Source of the DNA: JAZDJP01 sp043803805
Lineage (GTDB): Bacteria > Planctomycetota > JAZDJP01
Direction of reading: 5' to 3'
NCBI GenBank assembly: GCA_043803805.1
Contig: JAZDJP010000050.1
Location: 1-64,000 of the forward strand
DNA length: 64,000 nucleotides
Shown: positions 16,015-24,499 of the stretch, one piece after another
Layout of the letters: every line of letters starts with the position of its first letter
Position numbering within the stretch: position 1 is the stretch's first letter
The notes under the pieces: generated by a model
The model's input: the letters and a program-made list of their open reading frames with translations, nothing else
Databases searched by the model: none
Told to the model about the DNA's origin: nothing
Position numbers and translations under genes: made by a program

Positions 16015-18416
16015 GACGGCGCGCCGGCGGCCTCCATCGCGGTGGATTCCAGGTCGAGCCGGAGCAGGATGTCCTGCTGGATGGCGGGGGACAGGTCGAG
16101 GAAATTCACGAACGTTCCGTGGATCCGCATGATGTAGACGCCGTCGGGCGCGTACCGCTTCGGTTCCGCCAGCACCCGCCGCAGCATGTCCGGGGTGTTG
16201 ACGTTCACGTAGAGGTAGTACGGGGCGCCGGGGCTGTCGGCGCCGGTGAAAAAGAGCGGTGCGACGACGCGGTTCCGGAACGCAAGCCCCCGGTCCTCCG
16301 GAGATTTCTCCGGGAAGTATTTCGCGTCGATCCCGAAGTGGGAGGCGTACCCGCCCGTCATGCGATCGAACGGGAGTTTCCGGGTGGAGAGGATCCGGAA
16401 GCCGAGTCCCGACGGGGCCGCGCCGTGGAGCGGGTCCACGCCATAGCCGAGCATGGCTCGCGCCCGGCGGCCGTCCGGTGTCGCCCCCGTGCGGTGGCCG
16501 TAGAGGAGATGGGTGGACGGGGTGCTCCAGTCGGGTCGGAACGGGCTTCCGAGGAGGTTGCGCCGGGCCGCCACGGCGTCGGACACGCGGCCGGCGATCT
16601 CGCGCGCGGCGTCGTCGGGGGCGGAGCGGTTGTTCCCGAATTTTTCGCAGGCGGCGAGGTACTGCCGCAGGTCCTCCGCGCCGCGGAAGTCGTTCCGGAG
16701 GGCCTCCAGGAGGCGCGCCGCGTCGCCGGGGCGTTCCCGGATCAGCGAATCCACCGCCGTGAAGGAATCCGCCACAACGGAAAGCCCGTGGATGAGGCAT
16801 CCGCTGCCGTGGTAGGGGGTGCCGGGCGCGGCGGTGTCGCGCGCGTCGCGCATCGTCGGGATGCCGCCCAGGAATGCGGAGAGGAACGGGACGTTCTGGC
16901 GGGCGAGCGCCGCGGTGCAGGCGTTCGCGGCGGCGGTCATCCGGTCCAGGACCATCTCCACATGGCGGTAGAAGGCGGGGCGCAGTTGTTTCAGGACGGA
17001 CCCGGGGTTTTCGGAAGTGATCCCGAGGTCGCGCCACCGGGGGCCGATCGCCTCCCCCGTGAGAGCGGATCGGCCGTCGTTCAGGGTGAGTTCCAGAATT
17101 TTCGCGAGGTTGAGCCAGGCGTTCGTCGTGTTGGCGTTTTCCCGGCCGGCGATGAGCGGCTCCTGGCATCCGGCGATCGCGTAATCGGAGAGGTCTTCCT
17201 CGGCCACCCCGCGCTTTCGTAAAATATCAAACAGGGCGTCGTCGTTGAAGAGGGAGGGGGTGATGCGGCCGGGGGTGAAGAAGAACCGGCCCATCGTTTT
17301 GTAGAGCGCGTCGGGGATCCCGGCGTGGAGTTTCACGGAAAGATTGGGTTGGGGGAAATTCGACGTGAAGAACGCGTCAGCGGCGACAAATGTCATCCCG
17401 GAGGTCAGGTCCTGTCCGTCGGCGCCCTTCCCGCCGATCATGACATTCTGGGAAATGGCCCAGGATCGGTCGCCGACGTTGAAAAATACCAGGAAATGAC
17501 GGAAGAGCGCCGCGGCCATGGCGCGGTCGGCATTCTCCTCGGCGCGGTAGGGTTCGAGGATGCGGTCGATGTTCCCGACGGAAAAGGCAAAGGGATTGGG
17601 AGACTGTTCCAGGCACATTATCTGCCAGAGGAGGAGGAAGGATTGGATGGCCTCGTAGAGGTTCCGCGCCCCGGAGGCGGGCACGCGGTCGCAGGTGTCG
17701 GCAATGAGACGCAACTGCTCCCGGCGCGCCCCCGTCGCTACGCGGGCCGCGTCCCGGGCGAGGGTCGTGTACCGCCGGGCGAGGATGATCGCGGAGTCGA
17801 GGGCGATTGCCATGCCGTCGAGGGCCGCCCGCCGGTCCGGAGGGGCGGTTTCCCGCCGCCGGGCGATATCGTCGCGGAGGGCGGCCACCCCGCCGCCCAA
17901 GGCCGGGCGGAAGTCCGGGATGACGTGGCCCGTCACCGGCTCGACGAAGAACACCGCCTCTTTCATCTCTCGCGCCACCGGGGCGAGGGCCTCCCGGAGT
18001 TCCCGCGCGAATTCCCCCTGCGCCGCGTGGTCGCGCGCCCGGCGGATGCGCTCCAGGGGAAATTCGTCGCTCGGTTCGATGTCGTGATAGACCGCGAGCG
18101 GGTCGCAGTAACCCTCGAAGGTCTCGACGGAGAAATTCGGGTTGATGAGGGCGTAACTGCGGGCGAAGGCGTCGTTCTGGGTGCCGGCGAAGACGGCGTT
18201 TTCGTCGAGCGAGAGAGGCAATTCCTCCACGATGCGTTCCAATATCCGTCCCGCCCGGATTTCGGGGGGGAATTCCGCCAGGGCTTTTTCGTGGCGCATC
18301 ACGATCTCGCGGACGCGGAACCACCCGTCGAGGCGCCGCAGACGTTTCTGGGCGGCGAAGGCAGCGTCGGCCTTCGTGTGGAGTTCATCGGCGGTATAGA
18401 GCGTTTTCCAGTCCAT
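16011..18416 (-). CDS. Glycyl radical enzyme (eliminase/lyase class)
   Basis: The 801-residue protein has the pyruvate-formate-lyase fold. The thiyl Cys is Cys417 in AGCQEPLIAG, with Glu419 two residues on. This GCxEP pattern marks dehydratase/lyase-type members rather than pyruvate formate-lyase, which has a Cys pair. NLAKILELTLNDG follows, as in the family. The glycyl radical site is Gly767 in MRIHGTFVNFLDL; the usual consensus is RVxG plus an aromatic, so Ile and Thr are departures. The activase gene is immediately upstream. Kinase and isomerase neighbours suggest a sugar phosphate or sugar-derived substrate; enzymes acting on anhydrohexitol phosphates (YbiW/PflD type) are one precedent. 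Function is inferred, not proven. Confidence 0.9.
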   Translation of the reverse strand: MDWKTLYTADELHTKADAAFAAQKRLRRLDGWFRVREIVMRHEKALAEFPPEIRAGRILERIVEELPLSLDENAVFAGTQNDAFARSYALINPNFSVETFEGYCDPLAVYHDIEPSDEFPLERIRRARDHAAQGEFARELREALAPVAREMKEAVFFVEPVTGHVIPDFRPALGGGVAALRDDIARRRETAPPDRRAALDGMAIALDSAIILARRYTTLARDAARVATGARREQLRLIADTCDRVPASGARNLYEAIQSFLLLWQIMCLEQSPNPFAFSVGNIDRILEPYRAEENADRAMAAALFRHFLVFFNVGDRSWAISQNVMIGGKGADGQDLTSGMTFVAADAFFTSNFPQPNLSVKLHAGIPDALYKTMGRFFFTPGRITPSLFNDDALFDILRKRGVAEEDLSDYAIAGCQEPLIAGRENANTTNAWLNLAKILELTLNDGRSALTGEAIGPRWRDLGITSENPGSVLKQLRPAFYRHVEMVLDRMTAAANACTAALARQNVPFLSAFLGGIPTMRDARDTAAPGTPYHGSGCLIHGLSVVADSFTAVDSLIRERPGDAARLLEALRNDFRGAEDLRQYLAACEKFGNNRSAPDDAAREIAGRVSDAVAARRNLLGSPFRPDWSTPSTHLLYGHRTGATPDGRRARAMLGYGVDPLHGAAPSGLGFRILSTRKLPFDRMTGGYASHFGIDAKYFPEKSPEDRGLAFRNRVVAPLFFTGADSPGAPYYLYVNVNTPDMLRRVLAEPKRYAPDGVYIMRIHGTFVNFLDLSPAIQQDILLRLDLESTAMEAAGAPS

Positions 18417-18429
18417 TCCCGTCTCCGGT

Positions 18430-19287
18430 TCAGGTGCGGACCACGGTGAGTCCCTGTTGTTCGAAGATTCCCCGGGGGGGATCAGCCGGGGGGCCGGCGG
18501 GGGGCATCCGCCAGTTCAGGCCGCACCGGCTCCATTTGATTTTCCCATACTCGTGGTAACGCAGGAGTTCCACCCGAGGATTCCCGTTCACGCGGAGGGC
18601 GGCGAGAATGTCCGCCAGGGCGTTCATGTCCTCCGGGGCGTCGTTGAACCCCGGGACGCAGGGAATCCGGGCGAGGACGTCGGGGTGGCGCCGCGCGGCC
18701 TCCCGGAGGTTGGCGATGACGGTTTCGTTGCCCATCCCGAGGACGTTCCGGTGCCGTTGGGAATCGGGGTGTTTGAAATCGATCATGAGCGTTCCGATCC
18801 AGGGGAAGAGGTCGGGGAGGCGGGGGTGGGTGCCGTTGGTCTCGATGGCGGCCGGGATGCCAGCCTCCCGGAGGGCACGGAGGGTGTCGCGGAGTTCATC
18901 GAACTGGAGGGTGGGCTCGCCGCCCGTGAACGTCACCCCGCCGCCGTCGTGGAACAGCGATTTCGACGCCGCCGCCTCGCGGACGATGTCGTCGGCGGAG
19001 ACGTCGCGGGCGCTGAAGGCGATGGCCTGATTCCGACGGGTTGTTGTGCAGTCGCGCGAGGCGCATCCGGCGCAGGCGGTGCGGTCGAGGGTGCGGGCGC
19101 GGATGGCCCCGCGAGGGCAGAAGGCGTCCTCGAGGAGTTCCGGGTTGACCAGAAGTGTCCCCGCGGGGTCCATTCCTTCCGGGTTGGCGCACCAGGGGCA
19201 GTGGAGATTGCAGCCCTGGAGGTGGTACACGAGCCGGTGGCCCGGCCCGTCCTGGGAGAAGTTCCATCCTTTCTGGAAGTATCTCAT
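18430..19287 (-). CDS. Glycyl radical enzyme activase (radical SAM)
   Basis: A 285-residue radical SAM protein that would install the glycyl radical on the downstream enzyme. The cluster motif is Cys26, Cys30 and Cys33 (GCNLHCPWC), preceded by the activase signature SQDGPGHRLVYHLQG. An insert carries Cys57, Cys72, Cys75 and Cys80, enough for one auxiliary 4Fe-4S cluster, fewer than the two of many activases. VTFTGGEPTLQ is the SAM-binding motif. The gene is first in the operon, 13 bases before the enzyme gene. No Shine-Dalgarno precedes the ATG, and the predicted transcript start is only a few bases upstream. Confidence 0.92.
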   Translation of the reverse strand: MRYFQKGWNFSQDGPGHRLVYHLQGCNLHCPWCANPEGMDPAGTLLVNPELLEDAFCPRGAIRARTLDRTACAGCASRDCTTTRRNQAIAFSARDVSADDIVREAAASKSLFHDGGGVTFTGGEPTLQFDELRDTLRALREAGIPAAIETNGTHPRLPDLFPWIGTLMIDFKHPDSQRHRNVLGMGNETVIANLREAARRHPDVLARIPCVPGFNDAPEDMNALADILAALRVNGNPRVELLRYHEYGKIKWSRCGLNWRMPPAGPPADPPRGIFEQQGLTVVRT

Positions 19288-19294
19288 GGGATTA

Positions 19295-19317
19295 ATGGTA
19301 TTATACTACAATACCAT
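19295..19317. promoter_or_regulatory. Operator-like palindrome of the glycyl-radical operon
   Basis: ATGGTATT (19295-19302) and AATACCAT (19310-19317) form a perfect 8-bp inverted repeat with a 7-base spacer. It covers the predicted -10 box and ends eight bases from the activase start codon. Position and symmetry suit binding by the dimeric GntR/LacI-type regulator encoded in the same operon. Confidence 0.6.
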
Positions 19318-19328
19318 AGAGGTGTCTC
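19300..19328 (-). promoter_or_regulatory. Sigma-70 promoter of the glycyl-radical operon
   Basis: On the minus strand GAGACA (19328-19323) is followed by 17 bases and a perfect TATAAT (19305-19300). The initiation site should fall near 19290-19293, leaving an almost leaderless mRNA for the activase gene. The promoter overlaps the 3' end of the upstream GH3-like gene. Confidence 0.55.
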
Positions 19329-20991
19329 GCAGTATTTTTCCAAGTTTATGCCCTTCCTTGCCGGAAATCAGGATGAATGGTTTTATGCCACCGAGGGGTT
19401 GGTTTTGGGACGGGAGTGACTGGAGGTATGTCCGCCAGGCATGATTTGACCCGCCGGGAATCCACTGAATGTTCGCCTCTTGTAACTGGCCGATCTTGCG
19501 GCAATAATCATAGTGGAAATTTGTTCGAAGTTCATTTTCCAGTTGCATCCGAAGTCCGGGCAATATCCCGTCTGGAAGTGGGGATTCATCCGCCAGAAAC
19601 AGCGCGTAGTGATCAGCCTCGGGAGTTCCGTCCGGAACGAGCACGGCGAATCCCGGACGCCATTTCGCACCCGCCCATAGTTTTTCCAGGACGGAGGCAA
19701 CGTGACGTTCGTGAAGTTTTTCGCCGTACAGGTCCGACACGCGGTTGCCGCGTCCCAGAAATTCCAAGAGGGGGCAACCGGCCAGGTATCCGGTCACGCG
19801 CACGATGTCGTGCGTCCTGTAGCGATACAGTCCTCCTCCGGTGGTGAGGACGATGGAATACTCGATTCCCGTCCTCAATTGCCAGGTGGTGAACACGCGG
19901 CCGGGAGGGGACGTTTCGACGAATTCAAAAAAATGGGAGCGCACCGCAAGCGCGGGGGCGGAACATCCGCTCATCGGAATTGAAACCACGCCCTCCGTGG
20001 ACAAGAGCCCCTTGGGCGCGATGATGGCTTGGGGGAATATCCGGTGGAGCGCCTCGGCCGGTCCCCGCGCTGTTGCGTCCGCCCAGCAACTGATGCATGT
20101 CAGATTCGGCCAGAGGCGATGGTGCAGGTCGGCGTCCCCGGAGGCCTGTTCAAGGTGGCGGGATACCTCCCGGGCACGGCGGGGATGTGGTTCGAGTTGC
20201 CGGGACAGGATGGACAGCAGTTCCGGGGGAGTCCCTCCTGGCGGGGAGAGTGTGCCCGTCGAGAGGTCCGCCGCAAGACGGTCACCCCAATTCCTGAGCG
20301 GGGCGATGAGGAGGGACAGGTAGGTCGGATTCCAAACAGACACCAGCGCCAGGTCGTGGCACCGGAGGAGAAATGCGAGGGTCACATAACGGAACGCGTC
20401 CCTGTCGGTGATTCGGGCGACATCGCCCGGCACGGCCATCACCTGTGGAAGGAGATGTCGCAGGAGCGGATGGAGGTAGGCGCCATCTTCATCGAAACCA
20501 ATGGAAATTCCTCCTGGCGTTTGGCGGGGACGGTCGGTTCTTGGGGAAATGGACCAGTAGGCGCGTCCTCGTCGAACGGCAGGATGGTGTTGAAGAAGGT
20601 CGAATATCCAGGGGGCGATGGCGGCCTGGAATTCCGTCTTCAGTGCCCGCGTGTAGGGAATCAGTTTGGACGCTGACATTGAACCGCTCGTGGGTTCGAA
20701 CAGCATCGGAAGTCCCGGCGTCAGCACATCCGGTTCCCCCTCCGCTACGGCACTGACGAAGGGCGTCAGTTCCTCATAGGAGACAAGTGGAACGCGTGTT
20801 TGATAATCCTCCACCGTTCGGATGTTTTGGAATCCGTAACGGAGGCCGTAGCGGGTGTTCCGGTTCCGGCGGAGGATCGCGGCGAGCTTGCGACGCTGGA
20901 CTTCTTCCACCTGGTGAAGCGCCCGGGCAAACAGCGCCGCCGACGGAGCGCAGGCGGTCCGCCAGACCGCGTTGATGATGGCGGGGTTCAT
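19306..20991 (-). CDS. GH3-family acyl-adenylate amide synthetase
   Basis: The 561-residue protein resembles GH3 enzymes, which adenylate a carboxylic acid and condense it with an amine or amino acid. The ATP-binding loop is FEPTSGSMSASKLIPYT, the second motif KGLLSTEGVVSIP, and the third YRYRTHDIVRVTGY; the C-terminal lid carries FLGRGNRVSDLYGEKLHE. Its start overlaps the preceding stop as ATGA, so it is the last gene of the eight-gene radical SAM/GNAT operon. That context suggests it attaches an amine to an unusual acyl product. The start codon choice rests on this overlap and on the family-like N-terminus. Confidence 0.85.
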   Translation of the reverse strand: MNPAIINAVWRTACAPSAALFARALHQVEEVQRRKLAAILRRNRNTRYGLRYGFQNIRTVEDYQTRVPLVSYEELTPFVSAVAEGEPDVLTPGLPMLFEPTSGSMSASKLIPYTRALKTEFQAAIAPWIFDLLQHHPAVRRGRAYWSISPRTDRPRQTPGGISIGFDEDGAYLHPLLRHLLPQVMAVPGDVARITDRDAFRYVTLAFLLRCHDLALVSVWNPTYLSLLIAPLRNWGDRLAADLSTGTLSPPGGTPPELLSILSRQLEPHPRRAREVSRHLEQASGDADLHHRLWPNLTCISCWADATARGPAEALHRIFPQAIIAPKGLLSTEGVVSIPMSGCSAPALAVRSHFFEFVETSPPGRVFTTWQLRTGIEYSIVLTTGGGLYRYRTHDIVRVTGYLAGCPLLEFLGRGNRVSDLYGEKLHERHVASVLEKLWAGAKWRPGFAVLVPDGTPEADHYALFLADESPLPDGILPGLRMQLENELRTNFHYDYCRKIGQLQEANIQWIPGGSNHAWRTYLQSLPSQNQPLGGIKPFILISGKEGHKLGKILRDTSMVL

Positions 20992-21725
20992 CGTGCGGGA
21001 TTTTCCCTTTCTTCCAGGAGGGTCAGTGCCCGTGGCTTCAGGTTTGTCCGACAAAGTCTGGTCAGGCATGCGAGTTCCGATCCGTTTCTCCAATGCGGAT
21101 TTCTTTTCTGGAAGAATGCGATATGGGGATTCCGGAGTTCGCGATCGCCGATGTCGCTGATGCCTTCCCGCAGGCAATAGTCCGAGGGGCGGGTGATAAC
21201 GCCGGAGGCGGGATTGTAGTGGCTTTTGAATTTCAGGAAAGCCAGCGCGTCGAGGACCTCTTTCTCGAAGGGGCGGGGGGCGGCATTCCGGCGGGGGAGA
21301 TAATCCCTGAAGAACACCGGCAGGTAACGGTAGGTGCGGAATCCTTTGCACACAACGAACCAATGCCATCTTCGCCCGGGCCGCTCCTCGGCGTAGGGCA
21401 GAACGAATCGCACCCAGGCACGGGCGAGCGCCGAGGTGCCCCACGAATCCCGGTCCACGATGGTATCCCCGGAGTAGAACGCGGACACCGGAATGTTCCG
21501 GACAACTGCTTCCAGGATGCGCAACGTGGAGAAGCCTTGCAGGACGTTCATTTCGTCTTCGATCAGGATTACCCAGGTTTTTTCCGCGAGGTCCCGCTCA
21601 AAATCGTCCCGGGTGAATTTGTTGAAGTGGCGGTCCATGAGGACAAACATGCGGTCGCGGAGCGAGCCCGAGATCCGGTCGGCGGGGACTATGCGATGGC
21701 GCAATGTCCGGTGGCGTTGGATCAC
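20988..21725 (-). CDS. GNAT-like acyltransferase (second of a pair)
   Basis: A 245-residue protein with a GNAT-type pattern: an N-terminal basic segment, the strand TWVILIEDEMNVLQGFSTLRI, then GTSALARAWVRFVLPYAEE, and a long C-terminal half rich in aromatics. I cannot name the substrate. It starts with GTG overlapping the previous stop (GTGA) and ends by overlapping the GH3-like start, so it is stoichiometrically tied to both. It may acylate the same metabolite as its neighbour or act as an acyl carrier-dependent transferase. Confidence 0.65.
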   Translation of the reverse strand: MIQRHRTLRHRIVPADRISGSLRDRMFVLMDRHFNKFTRDDFERDLAEKTWVILIEDEMNVLQGFSTLRILEAVVRNIPVSAFYSGDTIVDRDSWGTSALARAWVRFVLPYAEERPGRRWHWFVVCKGFRTYRYLPVFFRDYLPRRNAAPRPFEKEVLDALAFLKFKSHYNPASGVITRPSDYCLREGISDIGDRELRNPHIAFFQKRNPHWRNGSELACLTRLCRTNLKPRALTLLEERENPAR

Positions 21726-22897
21726 AGGCTCCCCAATTCAAGATGCATGGGGCGTCGGTCGAGAGTGTGGAGAGTTTCGGGCGGATCCCTCCAGTAAACA
21801 GCGTAGATCCGGCTTCGGAGAGTCAGGTGGATGGGCATTGTCGCCGCGGGCAACAACGGATCGTCCTCCGTCAGCCCGCAGGCCAGGAAGGGGATGCCTC
21901 GCCGGCGGGTTTCGCACAGGGCGGCACGGAGCAGAAGGGCGAAGGTCGGCAGGTCATCATCTTCGACGGCCACGCAAGCGGCCAGGACTATGTTGAGTGG
22001 TTGGCCCGTCACGGGCCAGCCGGTCCAACCCGCAAGTCGGCCTATGGTGTTGGTTGTTATTGTCAGCGGGCGGAGGTGGGGGGGTATCCTGGTGATGACA
22101 TACTGGCGAAACGAAAATTGGTTCCACAACGCCAGAATGCCCTTCACGCGGCCGTCTTGTTGCGCAACCAGAAAGTCTTCCGGAAATAGTCCGCGGAGCA
22201 GCCCGTCGGATTTCTCGATGAGCTCCCGGGTGTATACGGGATAGAATTGGCGGCGTGAGCCGGTCCGATTAAGAAACTCGGCCAGCGCCTTGGCGCCGAC
22301 GGCATTTCCGCGAACCATCGTGACATTCTTCGGAACCCGGGCGGCACGGCGTCGGAATGCCGGATAAAGCAGTGTGCGGTACCGGCCTAATTCCTGATAA
22401 ACGGGGAGCCCCGCCCGGCCGCTCGTGATTGTCCGGCGGGCGGCCATATTTTTTTCGAGGATGGTTGTAAGGTAAAAGATATTGGGATGATTAACATCGT
22501 GTATCCGGCGGAGGAGCCGGTATCCGCGGGCAAGCGCCGTCGAGTGGCGGATGGTTTCGTCCAGCCGCAGGGAGCTGAGATAGCCGACGCATTCCGGACG
22601 TCCGTTCAGATAAACGCTTCGACCGGCCATCACTCCGATGGCCAGAATCCGGCCTTCACTCTCGCCCAGGAGAACCCGGGGATGTTCACCTTGAACCTCC
22701 AGGGCTCGGAAATAGTCAGGTTCGTATGTGAAGGAAATCTCGACGGGGCCCGGCATGGTCTGCCGGCGCAGGAAGGCGCGGATGGCGCAGTCGTCGGCGG
22801 GAATCGCCAAACGTCCCGTCAGAGAGGGATTAGGGGGGCCGGGAGTGCGCATGGCCTCCGGATTCCGCTCACTTTCGGGTTCCGCGGGCCGTGTCAT
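21722..22897 (-). CDS. GNAT-like acyltransferase (first of a pair)
   Basis: The 391-residue product looks like two GNAT-like halves: the first contains RVLLGESEGRILAIGVMAG and ECVGYLSSLRLD, the second FLVAQQDGRVKGILALWNQ and LNIVLAACVAVEDDD. Tandem GNAT folds occur in enzymes that move aminoacyl or acyl groups. The substrate is unknown. The start at 22897 overlaps the preceding gene by 29 bases; an ATG at 22852 right after GGAGG is an alternative, but the spacing is short. It is coupled to the next gene by GTGA. Confidence 0.65.
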   Translation of the reverse strand: MTRPAEPESERNPEAMRTPGPPNPSLTGRLAIPADDCAIRAFLRRQTMPGPVEISFTYEPDYFRALEVQGEHPRVLLGESEGRILAIGVMAGRSVYLNGRPECVGYLSSLRLDETIRHSTALARGYRLLRRIHDVNHPNIFYLTTILEKNMAARRTITSGRAGLPVYQELGRYRTLLYPAFRRRAARVPKNVTMVRGNAVGAKALAEFLNRTGSRRQFYPVYTRELIEKSDGLLRGLFPEDFLVAQQDGRVKGILALWNQFSFRQYVITRIPPHLRPLTITTNTIGRLAGWTGWPVTGQPLNIVLAACVAVEDDDLPTFALLLRAALCETRRRGIPFLACGLTEDDPLLPAATMPIHLTLRSRIYAVYWRDPPETLHTLDRRPMHLELGSL

Positions 22898-23321
22898 CGT
22901 GCAACTCGGCGCGGAGCTGGAGACGGAAGAATGCCAGCGCCACGGTGAAGATGGCGACGGTGAGGATCATGGTTGTATTCCTGGCCGCCGAAATTCCGAA
23001 GATCTCCGTTGTTTCCCGGAATGTGATCAGCCGTTGCGCGATGCGCAGGCCGAACAAAATCACGGCGAGGCTGATGATGGCCCGGTTCTTGATCGGGTTC
23101 CAGGCGGCCATCCACATGGCAACGCCAAACGCGATCAGATAGATGCCGAAGGGTTTGGCCAGATGGAATACGCCGGGCTCCGGCATCAGGGTTATGCCGC
23201 CCACCACGTGGCCTGTCTGGATCAGGATGTCCCTGGGGCCGTTGAAGAGAAGTCCGATTATGATGTGATAGGTTCCGATCACCCAGAGTAATCCACGGAA
23301 CACGGGATGTGATTTTTTCAT
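22869..23321 (-). CDS. Small polytopic membrane protein
   Basis: A 150-residue protein with about four hydrophobic helices (VFRGLLWVIGTYHIIIGLL, FGIYLIAFGVAMWMAAW, IISLAVILFGLRIAQ and MILTVAIFTVALAFF). I recognise no family. It begins with ATG overlapping the TGA of the radical SAM gene and lies before the GNAT-like genes, so the pathway probably has a membrane-bound step or product. Confidence 0.8.
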   Translation of the reverse strand: MKKSHPVFRGLLWVIGTYHIIIGLLFNGPRDILIQTGHVVGGITLMPEPGVFHLAKPFGIYLIAFGVAMWMAAWNPIKNRAIISLAVILFGLRIAQRLITFRETTEIFGISAARNTTMILTVAIFTVALAFFRLQLRAELHDDTARGTRK

Positions 23322-24499
23322 GCGATAATCTCCTTCTCCACAGGGTTGCGGGATCCGTTCTCCATCCGATCGCAAAGACAGGAAGGGACAAGCCGGCCAT
23401 GGAGGATCGTGGCATCCGGACAGCCCCGGCAATAGACGACGGTTCCGTCGGGTTCGATCGACGGTCCCTGTTGAAAAACGAAATGCTTGTCTTCGAGGTG
23501 CGTCCCCGGGAAAAGCGACGCCGCCAAAACCCCAAGGCCCGCAGCCGTGCACCCGCCGGAGAGGGCGCCCAAGGTGTGTTGAATACGGAACCGGATCGGG
23601 CCGGCCCGATAGAAAAAGAGGTGACGGCCGGTGACGAGTCGTGAGAGCCGGACCATCAGGCGGTCGGTGAGTCCGGGTCGCATGGCCGCCGTGGCGATGA
23701 TGCGGTCATCCTTCCGGGCGATGCCGACAACGTACGACAACCACCGCGGATCATCCCCCCGGGTGGCTCTAACGCAGGCGAAGGGGGAATGCCCGGCGCC
23801 GGACAGGACCCGCCCAATGTCGCGAATCGAGACATTCTCTTCAGCTGAAGAGAGATTCCCCTCCGGGGGCGCGGCCTGGAGTGGGCCAGGCACCGAGCCG
23901 GAAACATTTTTAAACCGGTGGAAATTCGTAAAGCCGGTTGCCAGGAGAAATTGCAGGTGGGGGGAGTCGATGACCTCGCGCACCAATTCCGTGGTGGCGG
24001 GCAATGTGTGGCGGAGGATGATGATGGACAGGCCGGGGACGATTCCGTGGGAGGCGATCATCGCCGCCTTGCGGGCGCGAAGATTCCTGGCTGCCGTCGG
24101 AGATGCATCCGGCAGGTCCGGTCGTCGTTGATCCTCCTGGATATGGAGCAGGATCATGTCGAGGCGGGCGGCGCTCAATTCCCGGAGGAGCGGTTCGTTC
24201 AGAGTCACGCCGTTCGTCAGCATCGCCACGCGGAGCCCCTTTTCGCGAACGTGTCGCACGATCGCCGGAAGATCGGGGTGGAGTGTCGTTTCGCCCCCGG
24301 TGAGTGTAATGGTGTGGACGCGGCGGAGGGCGAGGATGCGGTTCAGATCGTCCTTTATCCGTTCCAGGGGTTTCACGAACGGCGGCCGCGTGTTGTAGCA
24401 GCTGGGACAATGTACGTTGCAGCCGCGAAGGATATCGAGCGCGGCGTGGGGGATATCCTTCCCGGTCCACGGAAGTTCCAGGGGGGGCAGGGCCTTCAT
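23318..24499 (-). CDS. Radical SAM protein
   Basis: A 393-residue radical SAM enzyme: GCNVHCPSC binds the catalytic cluster, ITLTGGETTLHPDL is the SAM motif, and MLTNGVTL and DMILLHIQED are barrel strands. The C-terminal region contains a hydrophobic stretch (GCTAAGLGVLAASLF) and further cysteines (YCRGCPD, SCLCDRM), so an auxiliary cluster is possible. It is coupled on both sides by ATGA overlaps. The reaction is unknown; the neighbouring genes suggest modification of a lipid or acyl precursor. Confidence 0.85.
   Translation of the reverse strand: MKALPPLELPWTGKDIPHAALDILRGCNVHCPSCYNTRPPFVKPLERIKDDLNRILALRRVHTITLTGGETTLHPDLPAIVRHVREKGLRVAMLTNGVTLNEPLLRELSAARLDMILLHIQEDQRRPDLPDASPTAARNLRARKAAMIASHGIVPGLSIIILRHTLPATTELVREVIDSPHLQFLLATGFTNFHRFKNVSGSVPGPLQAAPPEGNLSSAEENVSIRDIGRVLSGAGHSPFACVRATRGDDPRWLSYVVGIARKDDRIIATAAMRPGLTDRLMVRLSRLVTGRHLFFYRAGPIRFRIQHTLGALSGGCTAAGLGVLAASLFPGTHLEDKHFVFQQGPSIEPDGTVVYCRGCPDATILHGRLVPSCLCDRMENGSRNPVEKEIIA

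Noticed and set aside
16011..18416. Pyruvate formate-lyase
   Set aside because: A single Cys followed by Gln-Glu-Pro replaces the Cys-Cys pair; context is sugar kinase and isomerase, not formate metabolism.
16119..18449. Long open frames on the plus strand opposite the glycyl radical enzyme and kinase genes
   Set aside because: They are antisense shadows in high-GC sequence, rich in Arg/Gly/Pro, with no recognisable domain.
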